Positions 43,271 through 53,945 of a stretch of DNA of 64,000 bases are shown one piece after another. A program made the translations under genes and the position numbers. The notes below the pieces were generated by a model. The model had not been told where the DNA came from. It saw only the letters and a program-made list of their open reading frames with translations, and ran no database searches. The number at the start of each line of letters is the position of its first letter. Positions within the stretch are counted from its first letter, which is position 1. The DNA is from Leptidea sinapis (lineage: Eukaryota > Arthropoda > Insecta > Lepidoptera > Pieridae). The stretch spans positions 2,418,001 through 2,482,000 of the forward strand of contig NC_066275.1 in the NCBI RefSeq assembly GCF_905404315.1. Direction: 5' to 3'.

Positions 43271-44420
43271 GCGGAAATTATTAAAATTAGCTTATAATAT
43301 GACTGCTTAACCTGGAGTCATGCTGGCTGTTTGCAGTATGTCAAAGAAACTAAAAAAAAAAAAAAAATTATAAACAGTTAAAGAGTGCACTAACTTGACT
43401 CGCTTCACAAGTGTTTTCACGCGGGAAAATTTCAAAGTATAAACAATGAATGCAATAAACTGTTTCCATTATGATAACAATAGACAGATATCGTGAAGTG
43501 CTCTTATCTGCCTGTTACGTTTGATGGCACTCGCTGCCAGTATTACACGATCTAACCGCAGCTGTGACTGGGGGCTTTTACAACATACGATAATATACTG
43601 GCACGACAAATAATAATCCAAATCTTGGATTATTCGCTTAAATTCCATTGCTTGTGGCAGTTCCATGGGGCGTTCCCTTCCCTAAAATACGTTTGATGAA
43701 AGCGATGGCTCATCCATGCGTCATGTCGTAAGCTCTACTGCTTTTGATGGCTGGATGATAATGTTAAAGTCGGAAACTGTTTTATATTTTTATAATTAAT
43801 TTCCCATTTTTATATTTTTTAATAAGGCATATATATTTGATCTTTTGTTCTTAAAAACAAAATGATAAAATACATCAAAACACAAACGTGACGTCCAACA
43901 ACAATAATAATAGAGCACTTTAAAAACAATTTCTAAACTTCTTTCTTGAAAGCATTGTCACTACAGTGTTACCGATCTTACACCTTTTGAATGTCTGGAA
44001 TAATGTGGACGATATGATGTAGGGTTAGATCCCAAATTCCAACCTAAGTGACCAAAAAAGTATGTGTAGGCATTCATTGTATGAACTAACCTTGTCATAC
44101 TGATGTTTCAAACATTATTCCTTCAATAAACATTTTCAATGATGACAATAAATTGCATTGCACGAATGCACATCACAGACTTTAAGACTCAAATACAGGA
44201 CACAAATTAAAATATTTAACAAAATACAAATATTATGTGCATTTTGTAAGAATTCTTAAACATGAATAAAATATTATCAAAACTAATAAACAAACCATAT
44301 AAATTGATATAAACTAATACAACCTTCATCACGCCTATTTGCATAATATATTTTTAATATGTCTGACAGTGGTGGTATAGTACTTTCTTTGATTAACGCG
44401 AGTGTTTAAGATTTATATAA
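43271..44420. other. AT-rich; short direct repeat partner at 43793
   Basis: 43793-43870 ('aattaatttcccatttttat' and 'ttgttcttaaaaac') recurs diverged at 44822-44905. No gene recognised. Confidence 0.4.
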
Positions 44421-44581
44421 AACTCTTTTTAAAGGATTAAAACGCGTGTAATTGTTATTTTATTTTAATGTAAGATTTTGCGTAAAAGTCAAATTTTTAT
44501 TGATATTTGAATTAACGCGATCAAAAATCAATTGTAAAACACAATGACAATTACACGCGTCTTAATCTTAAAAAAATGTTT
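44421..44581. mobile_element. MITE with about 38 bp inverted ends
   Basis: 'ttaaaacgcgtgtaattgtt' (about 44438) and its inverse near 44563 pair with two mismatches, and pairing of the flanks extends the arms to about 38 bases. Interior 85 bases. Ends about 80 bases upstream of a TATA box at 44662. Confidence 0.6.
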
Positions 44582-44661
44582 TATTTAAAAGTTGTCGTAT
44601 TATATAAAAATATGTAAACGTCGTCTGCCAATACAAGCGCTGTATTCGAGTTAAGTTGTCG

Positions 44662-44700
44662 TATAAAAGCAACGCTGCTACAATCGTGATTACAGAGTCG
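44662..44700 (+). promoter_or_regulatory. TATA box and start-site region
   Basis: 'tataaaag' at 44662-44669; a start site about 30 bases on would fall at the 'attacagagt' motif (44690-44699). A short leader leads to the ATG at 44732. Spacing is that of an insect core promoter (general knowledge). Confidence 0.5.
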
Positions 44701-44731
44701 TGTAGCTTTCGATTCTCATTGCTAGATAATC

Positions 44732-44750
44732 ATGAAGTTTATAATTTTGC
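44732..44750 (+). CDS. Candidate first coding exon (six codons), secreted-protein type
   Basis: ATG followed by codons for K-F-I-I-L and one base of the next codon, then a splice donor 'gtaagcag' at 44751. Insect cuticular and other small secreted protein genes often have just this layout: TATA box, short leader, a tiny first exon with the first few signal-peptide residues, then a phase-1 intron. No exon 2 with a hydrophobic segment is recognisable downstream to 64000, so the gene is either broken, has a very long intron, or the match is chance. Confidence 0.35.
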
Positions 44751-44755
44751 GTAAG

Positions 44756-46143
44756 CAGTTAAATGGCCAAGTCATTTGTTGTTCGAATAAGAAGAAGTAG
44801 AAGTAGAAGTCTTATGTTTTTAAAATTAATTTCCCATTTTTATATTGTTTTAATAATACAGACTTATGTATCTATCTGATCCTTTGTTATTAAAAACGAA
44901 ATGCCTAATGAATTAAAGTTTTCAATTCAGATACGGGAAACCACAGAAAATACCCAAGATAACTGAGTAAGTCAAAACACAAACAAAAAATTGTTTTTGA
45001 TAGCGAAGATTCAAAACCAAACAGAAAGGCTTGCTATAATTGTCTTGTTGACAACAGTCTGATTTTACCAACAGTATTGACAGCTTAGTTCGGAATTCAT
45101 TAGTCATTTAAAATAATGCTTGGTTTACATAATTCAAGTCCAGTGCTGGAATGCTATTGGATAATCTTTTAATTTATCTATTTATTATCTTTATAATTTT
45201 TCGTTAGCAGTTTAATAAGATACGCAGAAGTAGTATAAAAATCTTCAAAACTTGGTATTACAACAAAACTTACAGATCCCCATCATACGCATACATATTT
45301 ACTCCCTCCGACCCTATTTTATCACGGCGTATAAATATTCACGAAGTTTTTAAGATATCAACAAATCGCAAACCACATTAAAGAGATTTAAACTAATCTT
45401 CACTATACTAAGATAACAACTTTTCACACATTTAAATAATTATTAATTTTAATTATGTATTACATTACATTTATATCAAATATAAACTTTTATTATCAAT
45501 ACAATACAAAAACTATTTCAATGTATAGTACAATAAATTTTAAAAGTGATGCGAAAATCGACTCCTCTCAGCATAAGCTGCAGCGATAGGATAGCGCATA
45601 GTCGTAATAACCATTACATCATCCAAACGAGTGTTGGAATTTTGTACTGAATTTGCTAACAACACTCCTTGGTTTTTTTTCGACCCCTTCATGCGCAAAG
45701 AGTATCAACAAACAGCCACATTCTTATTGCTCGATGAATTTCAAAAAAAAAACATTTTCGTTTACGCGCGTTCCACAATACCAGAACGTGGCGTGCCGTA
45801 AAAAAAAGTAAGGTTATTCGAAACCCCGCCATTTTTCTTGAAAAAATGAGCGATTGAAGTTTTGACAGCACACCGCCTTAAATTTTAGACGCTGCCTAAG
45901 AACATAATATTGAAGTGAATTTTAATAATTGCACAATACAAAAAGTAAATTACTACCAAAATAAATAATAAAGTATTTCATTAAAACTAAGTCTATTTGT
46001 ATATGTATTTTTATTTATTTGTGTATGAATGTATATTAAGTACGTATATTAAGTTACTACTAGGACTGGCTGTTTTAATGTTAGCAGTAAGTGTTTCAGA
46101 ATCTTTTAAAGGATTCATATTCTGGGTGTAGATAAAGTCTTGT
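44756..46143. other. No gene seen
   Basis: Would be intron if the exon at 44732 is real. The region 45540-45900 is less AT-rich but unrecognised. Confidence 0.4.
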
Positions 46144-46282
46144 ATGCAACTGTTGATAATTAGGTATTAAAACACTCGTGTGATACTCGGCTTCGCCTCG
46201 TATGATAATAGTAAACCCACATTCGTTTATTCATTAAACCCACATTCGTGTTTTAATACCCCTTATTACACAACAGTTGCAT
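46144..46282. mobile_element. Small foldback/MITE with about 40 bp arms
   Basis: 'atgcaactgttg' plus 'ggtattaaaacact' at 46144-46176 pair with 'gtgttttaatacc' plus 'caacagttgcat' at 46248-46282. Its loop contains a tandem 'aaacccacattcgt'. Confidence 0.6.
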
Positions 46283-46328
46283 AAATAACTATTACACCTG
46301 TCAACTTTGGTCTACAAAATCATATAGT

Positions 46329-46689
46329 AAACTTAGAATACAGTACAATAACGCTTTTCGTATATTAATGAGAAAAACCTTCCTCCCCACAGAAATGTTC
46401 GCCCAGTCAGGAGTTGCCGAATTTTTTGCTATAATGCGTCTCCGCATCGAGTCGTTTTGGAGTCGTCTGCGCGGCGCACAGAATCGTATCCTTCGAACCA
46501 TCGGTGATTGCCCGGATAGTGATTTCTTCAGATATTGGTTTTCTGTCTACCACAGCGAGAACCGAAAATAACTGTGTATAATTTTATTATTTTAATTTTA
46601 CACTTTTGTTTTATATTTTATTTGTAATTTTCATTTGTAATATGGACTGCTATTGCTCTGAAATAAATGCCTATTATTATTATTATTAT
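46329..46689 (+). pseudogene. LINE reverse transcriptase C-terminal tail
   Basis: The frame from 46329 reads NNAFRIL, GVAEFFAIMRLRIESFW and YHSENRK-stop at 46571; it is a homologue of the tail in the inverted-duplication arms (999-1208). The 3' region ends in an ATT microsatellite (46672-46689). This fragment is open throughout but lacks the catalytic region. Confidence 0.75.
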
Positions 46690-46902
46690 AGTGCGAGTAC
46701 AGCTTGTAGTGCGATTTCGAAATGTTTAATAATAAATATATAAATACTACATGCACATAAACTTAACATTAATTATAATGCTATACAACTTTTAACACCT
46801 AATAGATACTAGCAAAATATTATGCATGCAGTATATGAATAATGAACAAAAATAGATTATAATAATTATAACAATTTCGTAAGCGAAGCTAAGCTTAGCT
46901 AA
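46690..46902. other. No gene seen
   Basis: AT-rich. Confidence 0.4.
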
Positions 46903-47172
46903 TTGACATTCCACCTTCGCACGACACGCCACAAGCTAAGATATCATCCCCACCATCTGGATGTGTGGCGGTCCTCCACAGTGCGGTTTTCAAGGAGCTT
47001 TCTTCCTCGTACTACGAAGCTGTGGAATGAGCTTCCTTGTGCGGTGTTTCCGGGACGATATGACATGGGTACCTTCAAAAAGCGCGTACACCTTCCTTAA
47101 AGGCCGGCAACGCTCTTGTGATTCCTCTGGTGTTGCAAGAGAATGTGGGCGGCGGTGATCACTTAACACCAT
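46903..47172 (+). pseudogene. LINE A C-terminal and 3' piece (copy 10)
   Basis: An open frame reads FHLRTTRHKLRYHPHHLDVW through YDMGTFKKRVHLP. It closely resembles the arms' LINE A, but the 3' end stops at 'cacttaacacc' without tail. Confidence 0.8.
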
Positions 47173-47332
47173 AATATGACTACACGTCGACGCAGGGTTG
47201 GAGTATTCGACACATTAGGGCTAGTATATACGCGCGGCATTCTGGCCTGAACGTTCCTTGAATCTATGCGTCTGTCTGTTTCAACTCGCGCGCATCATAT
47301 TATATACAGACAAAGAATATATTATAATAATA

Positions 47333-47760
47333 ATAAAATTCTCGTGTCCCGGTGTTTGTTACCAAACTCCGAAACAGCTAAACCAATTTGTTTGAAAATT
47401 TGTGTGTATATCGTGTAGGTCTGAGAATCGGCCAACATCCATTTTTCATACCCCCAAATATTTTATTTTTATTTTTTTGAATATATACAAGTTCAAATTT
47501 TCACCCGTCTACGATTAACACCTATTTTTGTATCGCGATTTTAATATTATTCTATTCCATCCACAGATACGCAATAGAGTTGCAAGATGGCATCGAATAT
47601 AATGATTACTGTAGTACGATAAATTTTATGTACGATATATTTGGTAGGTCTGAGAAACGGTCGTCTTCTATTTCTTATACCCCAAAAATTTTAATTATTG
47701 AATTTTTTTTTATTAGTTTATATGGCAATACAACGTCTGCTGGGTCACCTATTTGTAAAT
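47333..47760 (+). repeat. Dispersed repeat K (copy 1)
   Basis: 'attctcgtgtcccggtgttt', 'ccgaaacagctaaacc', 'aggtctgagaatcgg', 'tataccccaaaaattt', ending near 'gtctgctgggtcacctat'. Related to the minus copy at 62285-62495. Has the look of a widespread arthropod SINE/LINE 3' repeat. Confidence 0.6.
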
Positions 47761-47871
47761 GTATTTTTATATAATTATAATATAAATCTTTTAACTAAAT
47801 TCTTAAAATTGATTCCATGCAAAAAATATTATTATTTATTCTTGCTTCTTAGTTACTATACCTGGTTTGTA

Positions 47872-48190
47872 TGGACACCTTTTGGGTAAAAGCCTCCTCC
47901 AAAGAATTCCATTCAGTTTTGGTTTTTGAGGTCTCTATCCAACCTTGCCCCTCCACCGCCACTATTTCATTTGTCCACCTACCACAAGGCCAGCCTCTCT
48001 TTGTAATACCTGTAGGTCCGTACTATTTAATTATTCTGTGTGTCCATCTGTCGTCAGTGTATCTGGCCACGTGCCCCGCTCACTTCCATTTCCTTTCAAG
48101 GGAGAGAGTAAGTGCATCGGTCATTTTAGTTTCACTTCGGATGTCTGCGTTTCTCACTCTGTCTTTTATTTTTAAACCTAAATAAAATAA
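47872..48190 (-). pseudogene. RTE-like LINE C-terminal remnant (another family)
   Basis: The minus strand reads an IRSETKMTDAL piece, a WK-AGHVAR-TDDRW piece interrupted by a TGA where Trp is expected, and RGWPCGRWTNEIVAVEGQGW to AFTQKV. Same domain as family P but distinct in sequence. The plus-strand open frame of 104 codons here is its shadow. Confidence 0.75.
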
Positions 48191-48954
48191 AATCCCATCC
48201 CATCTCTTTTTGTCATAGGCTGTATTACATAAAAAATATGATGTCCTTACGTAAACTGAAACAATCTATTAAAATCAGCGAATGTTGATTTTCACTTGCT
48301 CTTCAGCAAAGCGTTTAATTGTTCGATATAATTCTACTATAAAATTCAGACAGAACAAAAGCGAGCGACTACATTTTAAGTATTTTGAAATTTGAAATAA
48401 TTCCATATTTATACAAGTTATGAATTTATCAGTGAATATACAATTTGCGGAACTATACACCTATTAAGATTCGGCTAACTCATGAGCGAGATTCACAGTA
48501 AATCGTTTACAGTATTTTAATTGTTATTGGAAAAATGTACACTCAAACATTATTCGATTACTTTTGCAATATTCTGTATCTGAACATTCGCTATTAATTT
48601 TATGTGAGACTAGAACTGATGTAAACAATTATACCTACACCTATCTCTGTTCTGACATCTAGTTCAAAAAAACATAGAAATATTAATAAACAAATTAAAT
48701 ACTTAATCAAATACAATATTATATATCTAATAGTCACTATGGATTTAGGTCTAACACAACATAATTAACACTGACTGGAAAAAAAGTTGACAAGGGCAAT
48801 TTTTTAAGACCTAAAATAAGCTTTTGACACAGTTTCTGTTCCTATATTTGTGCTCAGATTAGAAAGCCTAGGATGACAAGAATTCCTATTCGTTCAAATA
48901 ATCTCGTCATTAAACAGAGAAGCAGTGTGTGAAGAGCTCCAAATTAAAGAAAAA
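48191..48954. other. No gene seen
   Basis: AT-rich. 48930-48990 is near-identical in layout to 49540-49600. Confidence 0.4.
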
Positions 48955-49215
48955 TCTTTTTTTATTGGAAAGGAGTGTTAAGTGATCACCGCTGCCGACA
49001 TTCTCTTGCAACAGAAGAGGAATCATAGGAGCGTTGCCGGCCTTTAAGGAAGGTGTACTCGTTATGTTTGAAGGAACCCGTGTCGTATCGTTCCGGAAAC
49101 ACTGCATAAGTACGTGGAACGTAAAGTAAAGTACGTAAGTAGTACGTGGAAGAAAGTACAGATAGTGGGGATGATATCCTACCAGTTCGTAAATATATTT
49201 TTTATCCTTATTACC
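48955..49215 (-). pseudogene. LINE A 3' end (copy 11)
   Basis: T run, 'gtgttaagtgatcaccgc', then decayed last codons to 'gatgatatcctacc'. Contains a local 'acgta' duplication near 49115-49145. Confidence 0.75.
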
Positions 49216-49295
49216 GTTTTTTGGGGAAAAACCGGTTAAAATCTGCAGGCAATACAAGAATATTCTACAATGCTTAAATTTGATAATTTTTCCAT
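49216..49295 (+). repeat. BEL LTR-like fragment with polypurine-like start
   Basis: 'ttttggggaaaaacc' followed by 'ggttaaaatctgcaggcaa' and 'ttctacaatgcttaaat' parallels 53935-53995 (polypurine tract and LTR start of the BEL element). It therefore looks like the junction of internal region and 3' LTR of another BEL copy. Confidence 0.5.
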
Positions 49296-49539
49296 GAGAA
49301 TATCAGTGGTCATCCATGAGAGTATCAACCATCCTGCCCCGGAGTGAAGGTGAAGAGCGCGCGCTTTTTGCTTGTCCCAATGTCAAATTGTTAGGCTGGA
49401 TTTGGAACATTCTTAGCACAACCAATATAGCCACAGCCCTTTGTTAGTGTCATGCTGTCATCAAAAACAATGTGGAACACGATAAGCCTTTACTCGACAA
49501 AAGTCCTGCAAGAACTTAAAAATTATAAAATAAAAGTGT

Positions 49540-49625
49540 AAAGGGCTCAAAATTAAAGAAAAATTATTTTTATATGGAAATGGAGTGTTGAGTAATCACC
49601 GCACCCCACATGTATCAGTAGGCTG
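49540..49625 (-). repeat. LINE A 3' tip (copy 12)
   Basis: Short, 'tggagtgttgagtaatcacc' next to 'gggctcaaaattaaagaaaa'; it duplicates the tip and flank of copy 11, so a segment was copied here. Confidence 0.55.
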
Positions 49626-49654
49626 ACAATCGCGAGGGAGATCCTACAAAGCAT

Positions 49655-50168
49655 TGGATGAGGAGTGTAATTTTTGGCGCAGCCTCATCTCCTTGTACTG
49701 CAATATATGCAATAGATGCAGCAGATGCAATATCCTGAAATCATTATATGGATGACAATATGCAGAGTTTTGACTCTAAAGAAGACGCCGTACGCATAGC
49801 TAAAGATGTCAGCCATGTCCACCACCAGGCAAAGTTCCACCTACAGATGTGGGCAAGTAACGTACCTGTGGTTATAGATGCAATCGAACCATAGCAAATG
49901 TCTCAAAGTGATCGAAGGAGGTAATACTCAAAGATAACCCATTACCTGCGTAACACATCTACCCCCCGACTGGAACTGCAGGCAGCTGTTCTAGGCTGTC
50001 GTCTAGCACGTACTGTCGAAGCTGAGTACGACTTCAAACCTGCGCGGAGAATATTCTGGACAGATTCGAGCACCGTGCTAGCCTGGTTGAGTTCTGGTCT
50101 GAGAGCATTCAAACCATTTGTTGCGGACAGGGTGGGTGAAAATAAAGGAGAGTCCATAGTGAGTGAAT
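49655..50168 (+). pseudogene. BEL reverse transcriptase end and RNase H
   Basis: Reads VIFGAASSPCTAIYA (about 49670), then a YMDD box (about 49750) with DSFDSKEDAVRIAKDV-like sequence, and further on RLELQAAVLGCRLARTVEAE and WTDSSTVLAWLSSG (RNase H acidic residues) before the LINE insertion at 50169. Frameshifts occur near 49730 and 49900. Confidence 0.85.
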
Positions 50169-51858
50169 AAGGGCATAAAAGGCATTTATTTTCTCAAAAT
50201 TGATTCCTTTAGAATTATTTTTGATGTCATTTCTTATACTACTAGATACTACTACCGCTTCGGAAACAAATGGCGCTCTGAGAGAGAAGAAGCGGCGCAA
50301 GTAACTCTCCCAGTATTCTTTTTTTTGTGCTCTTTTCAATAAAAATATACAATATTGTACAGTCGCTATAAAATAATCACAATCTAGTCCCAGGCTGTCC
50401 GATCATTTAGATATTCAGCAGTGGAGTAATAGGATTTACGACCGAGCCATTTTTTTATAAAACATTTAAATTTATTTATAGATAATGCCTGAACAGTGGC
50501 TGGGACTTTATTGTAGAAGTGTATACATTTACCCTTAAAGCTATTATGTATCTTATGAAGCCTACTAGAATTAGTTACAAGCAATCCCTTATTTCTAGTG
50601 TTATAATAATGAAAATCACTATTAAGAGCAAAAAGGTGACGATTTTTGTGAACATATATTAAATTTTCGTTAATGTACTGACAATAAACAGTCATAATAT
50701 TTATTTCTTTAAATTTTTCTTTGAGAGACTGTCTATAACCAAGCTGATATATAGCACGAACAGCTCTCTTTTGCAGTGCAAACACTATATCAATGTCAGC
50801 AGCATGACCCCATAGTAATAAACCGTACGTCATGATGCTGTGAAAATAACTAAAATACACTAATCTAGCAGTCGCAACATTCGTGTACTCTCTAATCTTT
50901 CTAACTGCATATGCCGCAGAGCTGAGTCTATCTGCTAGATGGGTAATATGTGGACCCCACTGAAGCTTTTTATCTAACGTGATACCCAAGAAGACCGTAG
51001 TGTCCACAAGTTCCAATCTCTGGTCATTTATAAGTACGTTGGTTTGTACCTCCGCTGTGTTTGGTGTAATGAACCGTAAACACTTTGTTTTTTTACTGTT
51101 TAAGTGCAGATTATTCGTCTCAAACCAACGCACTATTTTTGAGAGTGCATTGCTTACCTCGTCATCAATATCCGCACGTCGCTTCACTTTAAAAATAAGT
51201 GAAGTATCATCAGCAAACAATACAATCTCATGGCTATCATTTACCACAAACGGTAGATCGTTAATATATATAAGAAACAAGAAAGGACCGAGAATAGAAC
51301 CCTGTGGAACACCTATTACCACAGGTTTACCCGAAGACCGTTTGCCATTTACATCGACTATCTGAACTCTTTCGCTTAAATATGATTTTAACAGATTTAG
51401 GGCTCTATTTTTCACTCCATAATGCTTTAGTTTTATGGTGGACGCAGTCAAATGCTTTTGACAAATCACAAAAAATGCCCAATGCATCCTGTGACTCTTC
51501 CCAGGCGTCAAAGATGTGCTCAATGAGTCTAGTGCCCGCATTAATTGTTGATGAGCCCCTAGTGAAACCAAACTGATTTTTGTTCATTAATTTACAAAAA
51601 TGCATTTGTAGCTGTTGAAGCAAAAGTTTTTCAAAAATTTTACTAAAAACAGGCAGCACTAAAATAGGTCTGAAATTAGCAGGGTCAAAAGAACTGCCCG
51701 ATTTAAACAAAGGTATAACTTTGCTGTATTTCACGAGGTCAGGGAACACACCCTCATCTATGCATTCATTAAATATTATTGCTAATTCAGGTGCTATAAT
51801 GTCAAGTATGTATTTAACAATATTAGGCGAATGGCCCCATAGGTCTTTTGTATTTTTA
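50169..51858 (-). mobile_element. LINE (Jockey/CR1-type), 5'-truncated, inserted in BEL
   Basis: Flanked by the 7 bp target duplication AGTGAAT (50162-50168 and 51859-51865). The 1,690 bp insert holds most of a reverse transcriptase and a 3' UTR of about 215 bases ending without an A tail. The BEL frame reads on without interruption if one repeat and the insert are disregarded. Confidence 0.92.
50384..51858 (-). pseudogene. LINE reverse transcriptase, one frameshift
   Basis: Upstream frame (from 51858): FRPILVLPVFSKIFEKLLL, NKNQFGFTRGSST and DLSKAFDCVHH, the fingers and first catalytic Asp. A small deletion near 51440 shifts to the second frame, which has GVPQGSILGPFLFLIYINDL, FADD (about 51210), FLGITLDKKLQW and a C-terminal tail to the stop at 50384. 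Otherwise intact over about 480 codons. The endonuclease part is lost by 5' truncation. Confidence 0.92.
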
Positions 51859-51865
51859 AGTGAAT

Positions 51866-52344
51866 GGCGTTGGGTCTTCACTTCGCAAAACGTCGCTGAT
51901 GACGCTGCTCGTGGAGTACCCGATAACTTTCAAAATGATCATCGTTGGTTCCGTGGGCTAGACTTTCTTTATCTTCTGGAGAAATCATGGCCCCAGGAGG
52001 TTCAATCAGCAGATATACCTTGCACTGGAGAGGAGCGTGTATCAACAGTCACATGCAGTTCACCTCGGATCCTGGACTCGTAGCCTGATGTTTCCAGATT
52101 CTCTTCTTGGTTGTGCCTCGTAAGAACGACGGGCAGAGTTCTGCAATTCATTCTTCGATCCATGTCGTGTGAAACAAACCACTGCAGTCACCTTCAAACG
52201 GACGCGTCGGTTAGGTGAAGACAGAGCTTGGAAACCGACAATAAGCAGACATCCATTTGTAAAATCGGACAAAATGTAGTCTCCAGCGGGGAATAAAATT
52301 AAATAACCACTAGATCCTCATTACTTGAAGAAATTGGAAACACT
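51866..52344 (+). pseudogene. BEL RNase H-integrase linker
   Basis: Continues from 50168 with TSQNVADDAARGVP and HRWFRGLDFLY, a motif region typical of BEL/Pao; the frame then decays until 52345. Confidence 0.8.
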
Positions 52345-52760
52345 TTGGTGAGAGCGACTCAACAAGACAACTTCGAGGATGATATAATCCGGCTAGAGCG
52401 AAACCTCCCGGTCAAACGTGACAGTCAACTGCGGACGCTGAGTATTATGCTGGATCCAGAGGGAACACTTCGCCTGAAATCACGTATTGAATCTGCTCCC
52501 CATCTTCCAGAAGACCAGCGAAGTCCTCCTTTATTAGACAGTAGAAGCACATACACTTGTTTGTATATTGACTGGATTCATGGTCAATATCATCATGCTG
52601 GGCCTGAAACAGTAATCAATGAAGTTCGTTCACGCTTATGGGTAACACGTCGAAGGCCAGTCACCCGGAATATTTTGAAAAGCTGCATTAGGTGTAGAAT
52701 CCTGCGTGCGAAGCCAACGTCACCTAGTACGGGAGACCATCCTAGAGCTTGGTTGGTCCT
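52345..52760 (+). pseudogene. BEL integrase zinc-binding domain
   Basis: Contains RLKSRIESAPHLPED, the HH pair (YHHAGPETV) and CIRC about 35 residues on, as in the BEL integrase HHCC finger. A frameshift near 52755 leads into the core. Confidence 0.85.
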
Positions 52761-53540
52761 CACCAGCGCCCTTTTAAATTCGTTAGACTGGATTATTTTG
52801 GTCCTTACAATGTCACAGTAGGCCGCTATCATGAAAAAAGGTACGTTGCCCTCTTTACTTGTCTTACAACTAGAGCAGTCCATTTGGAGCTAGCTGATTC
52901 TCTTAGCACAGATAGTCCCGTCATAGCTCTACGTCGTATGATGGCGAGAAGAGGATGTCCATCAGAGATTTACAGCGACAACGGAACCAATCTGCGTGGT
53001 GCTGATGCAGAGTTAAGAAGGGCAGCGTACCAGGTAACGAAAGAAGAGGCAGCAGTTCAAACTATTCACTGGCGCTTCATTCCTCCAGGTGCTCCTTTCA
53101 TGTGGGGAGCATAGGAGCGGATGGTTCAGTCTATAAAACGAGCATTGGCAACGACTCTTAATGCACGTGATCCATCAGAGGAGGTGCTTTACCTATGCCT
53201 TCTATTAGAGGCAGAATATACTGTGAACAATCGACCGTTCACACCAGTGTCAACTTCTCCGGACGACTTTGAATCGCTGACACCATTACATTTTACTATC
53301 GGAGGCCCGGTTAGAGTCCCACAGCCAGGAAGTTTTGAAGACTCATATTTAAGTGCTAGGCAGCGGTGGCGTCAGACGCAACGTGTTGCTGAAATGTTTT
53401 GGTCTTGCTGGCTCAAAGAATATATTTCCATTTTACAGTACCGGCGGGATCCAAGAAGTCGAGGGGAGATGCCACGGGTCGACTTTCACTTTCACTTGAC
53501 GAAAACCTACCAAGAAACTTCTGGCCCAAAGGGAGGATAG
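52749..53540 (+). pseudogene. BEL integrase core and C-terminal domain
   Basis: Catalytic Asp in RLDYFGPY (about 52790) and YSDNGTNL (about 52975), Glu in ERMVQSIKRAL (about 53118). A TAG (53112-53114) replaces the Trp that normally precedes this Glu. Then EAEYTVNNRPFTPVS and the start of the DUF5641-type domain (RWRQTQRVAEMFWSCWLKEY). Frameshift near 53465. Confidence 0.88.
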
Positions 53541-53704
53541 AGACAACTTACTCGGGGAAGGATGGCGTCATTCGACTGGTGGAGGTGTGGACCAAAGCTG
53601 GCAACGTGAAAAAGAAAATTGTCGTGCTCGCCGGTGGAAGTGCACATGATGAACTGAAGAATGTGCACGAGAATCATAAGTTGCTAAAATTTTGTGAAGT
53701 TATG
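53541..53704 (+). pseudogene. BEL C-terminal domain end
   Basis: In the frame of 53399-53707: NLPRNFWPKGRIETTYSGKD then VVLAGGSAHDE and a stop at 53705. NLPRN-WP-G is the hallmark of the DUF5641-type tail. Confidence 0.85.
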
Positions 53705-53945
53705 TAACTAATATTAAAGCATTTGAATCAAGTGGACGTGGAGGGAGCGCGGCTCAAGCGATAGGTAGTTTAGTTGACCAGTTTGGAGAAGAATCACGGG
53801 GGGCATTCAAGAGATCGTGTTGAATCTCTGATCGCTTGCGCTGCTCATAGTCCACAGCCTCGTCATACAAATTGTAGATACAAATTGAATTTTTATTTAT
53901 AGACCACTATAGAATAGAAAAAGAAGGAACACCCTCTTTTGGGGG

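Noticed and set aside
47871..48185. 104-codon plus-strand open frame with hydrophobic segments
   Set aside because: The opposite strand encodes a clear LINE C-terminus; this frame is its shadow.
51721..52083. 120-codon plus-strand open frame
   Set aside because: It joins antisense LINE sequence to a BEL pol piece across an insertion junction; only the BEL half is real.
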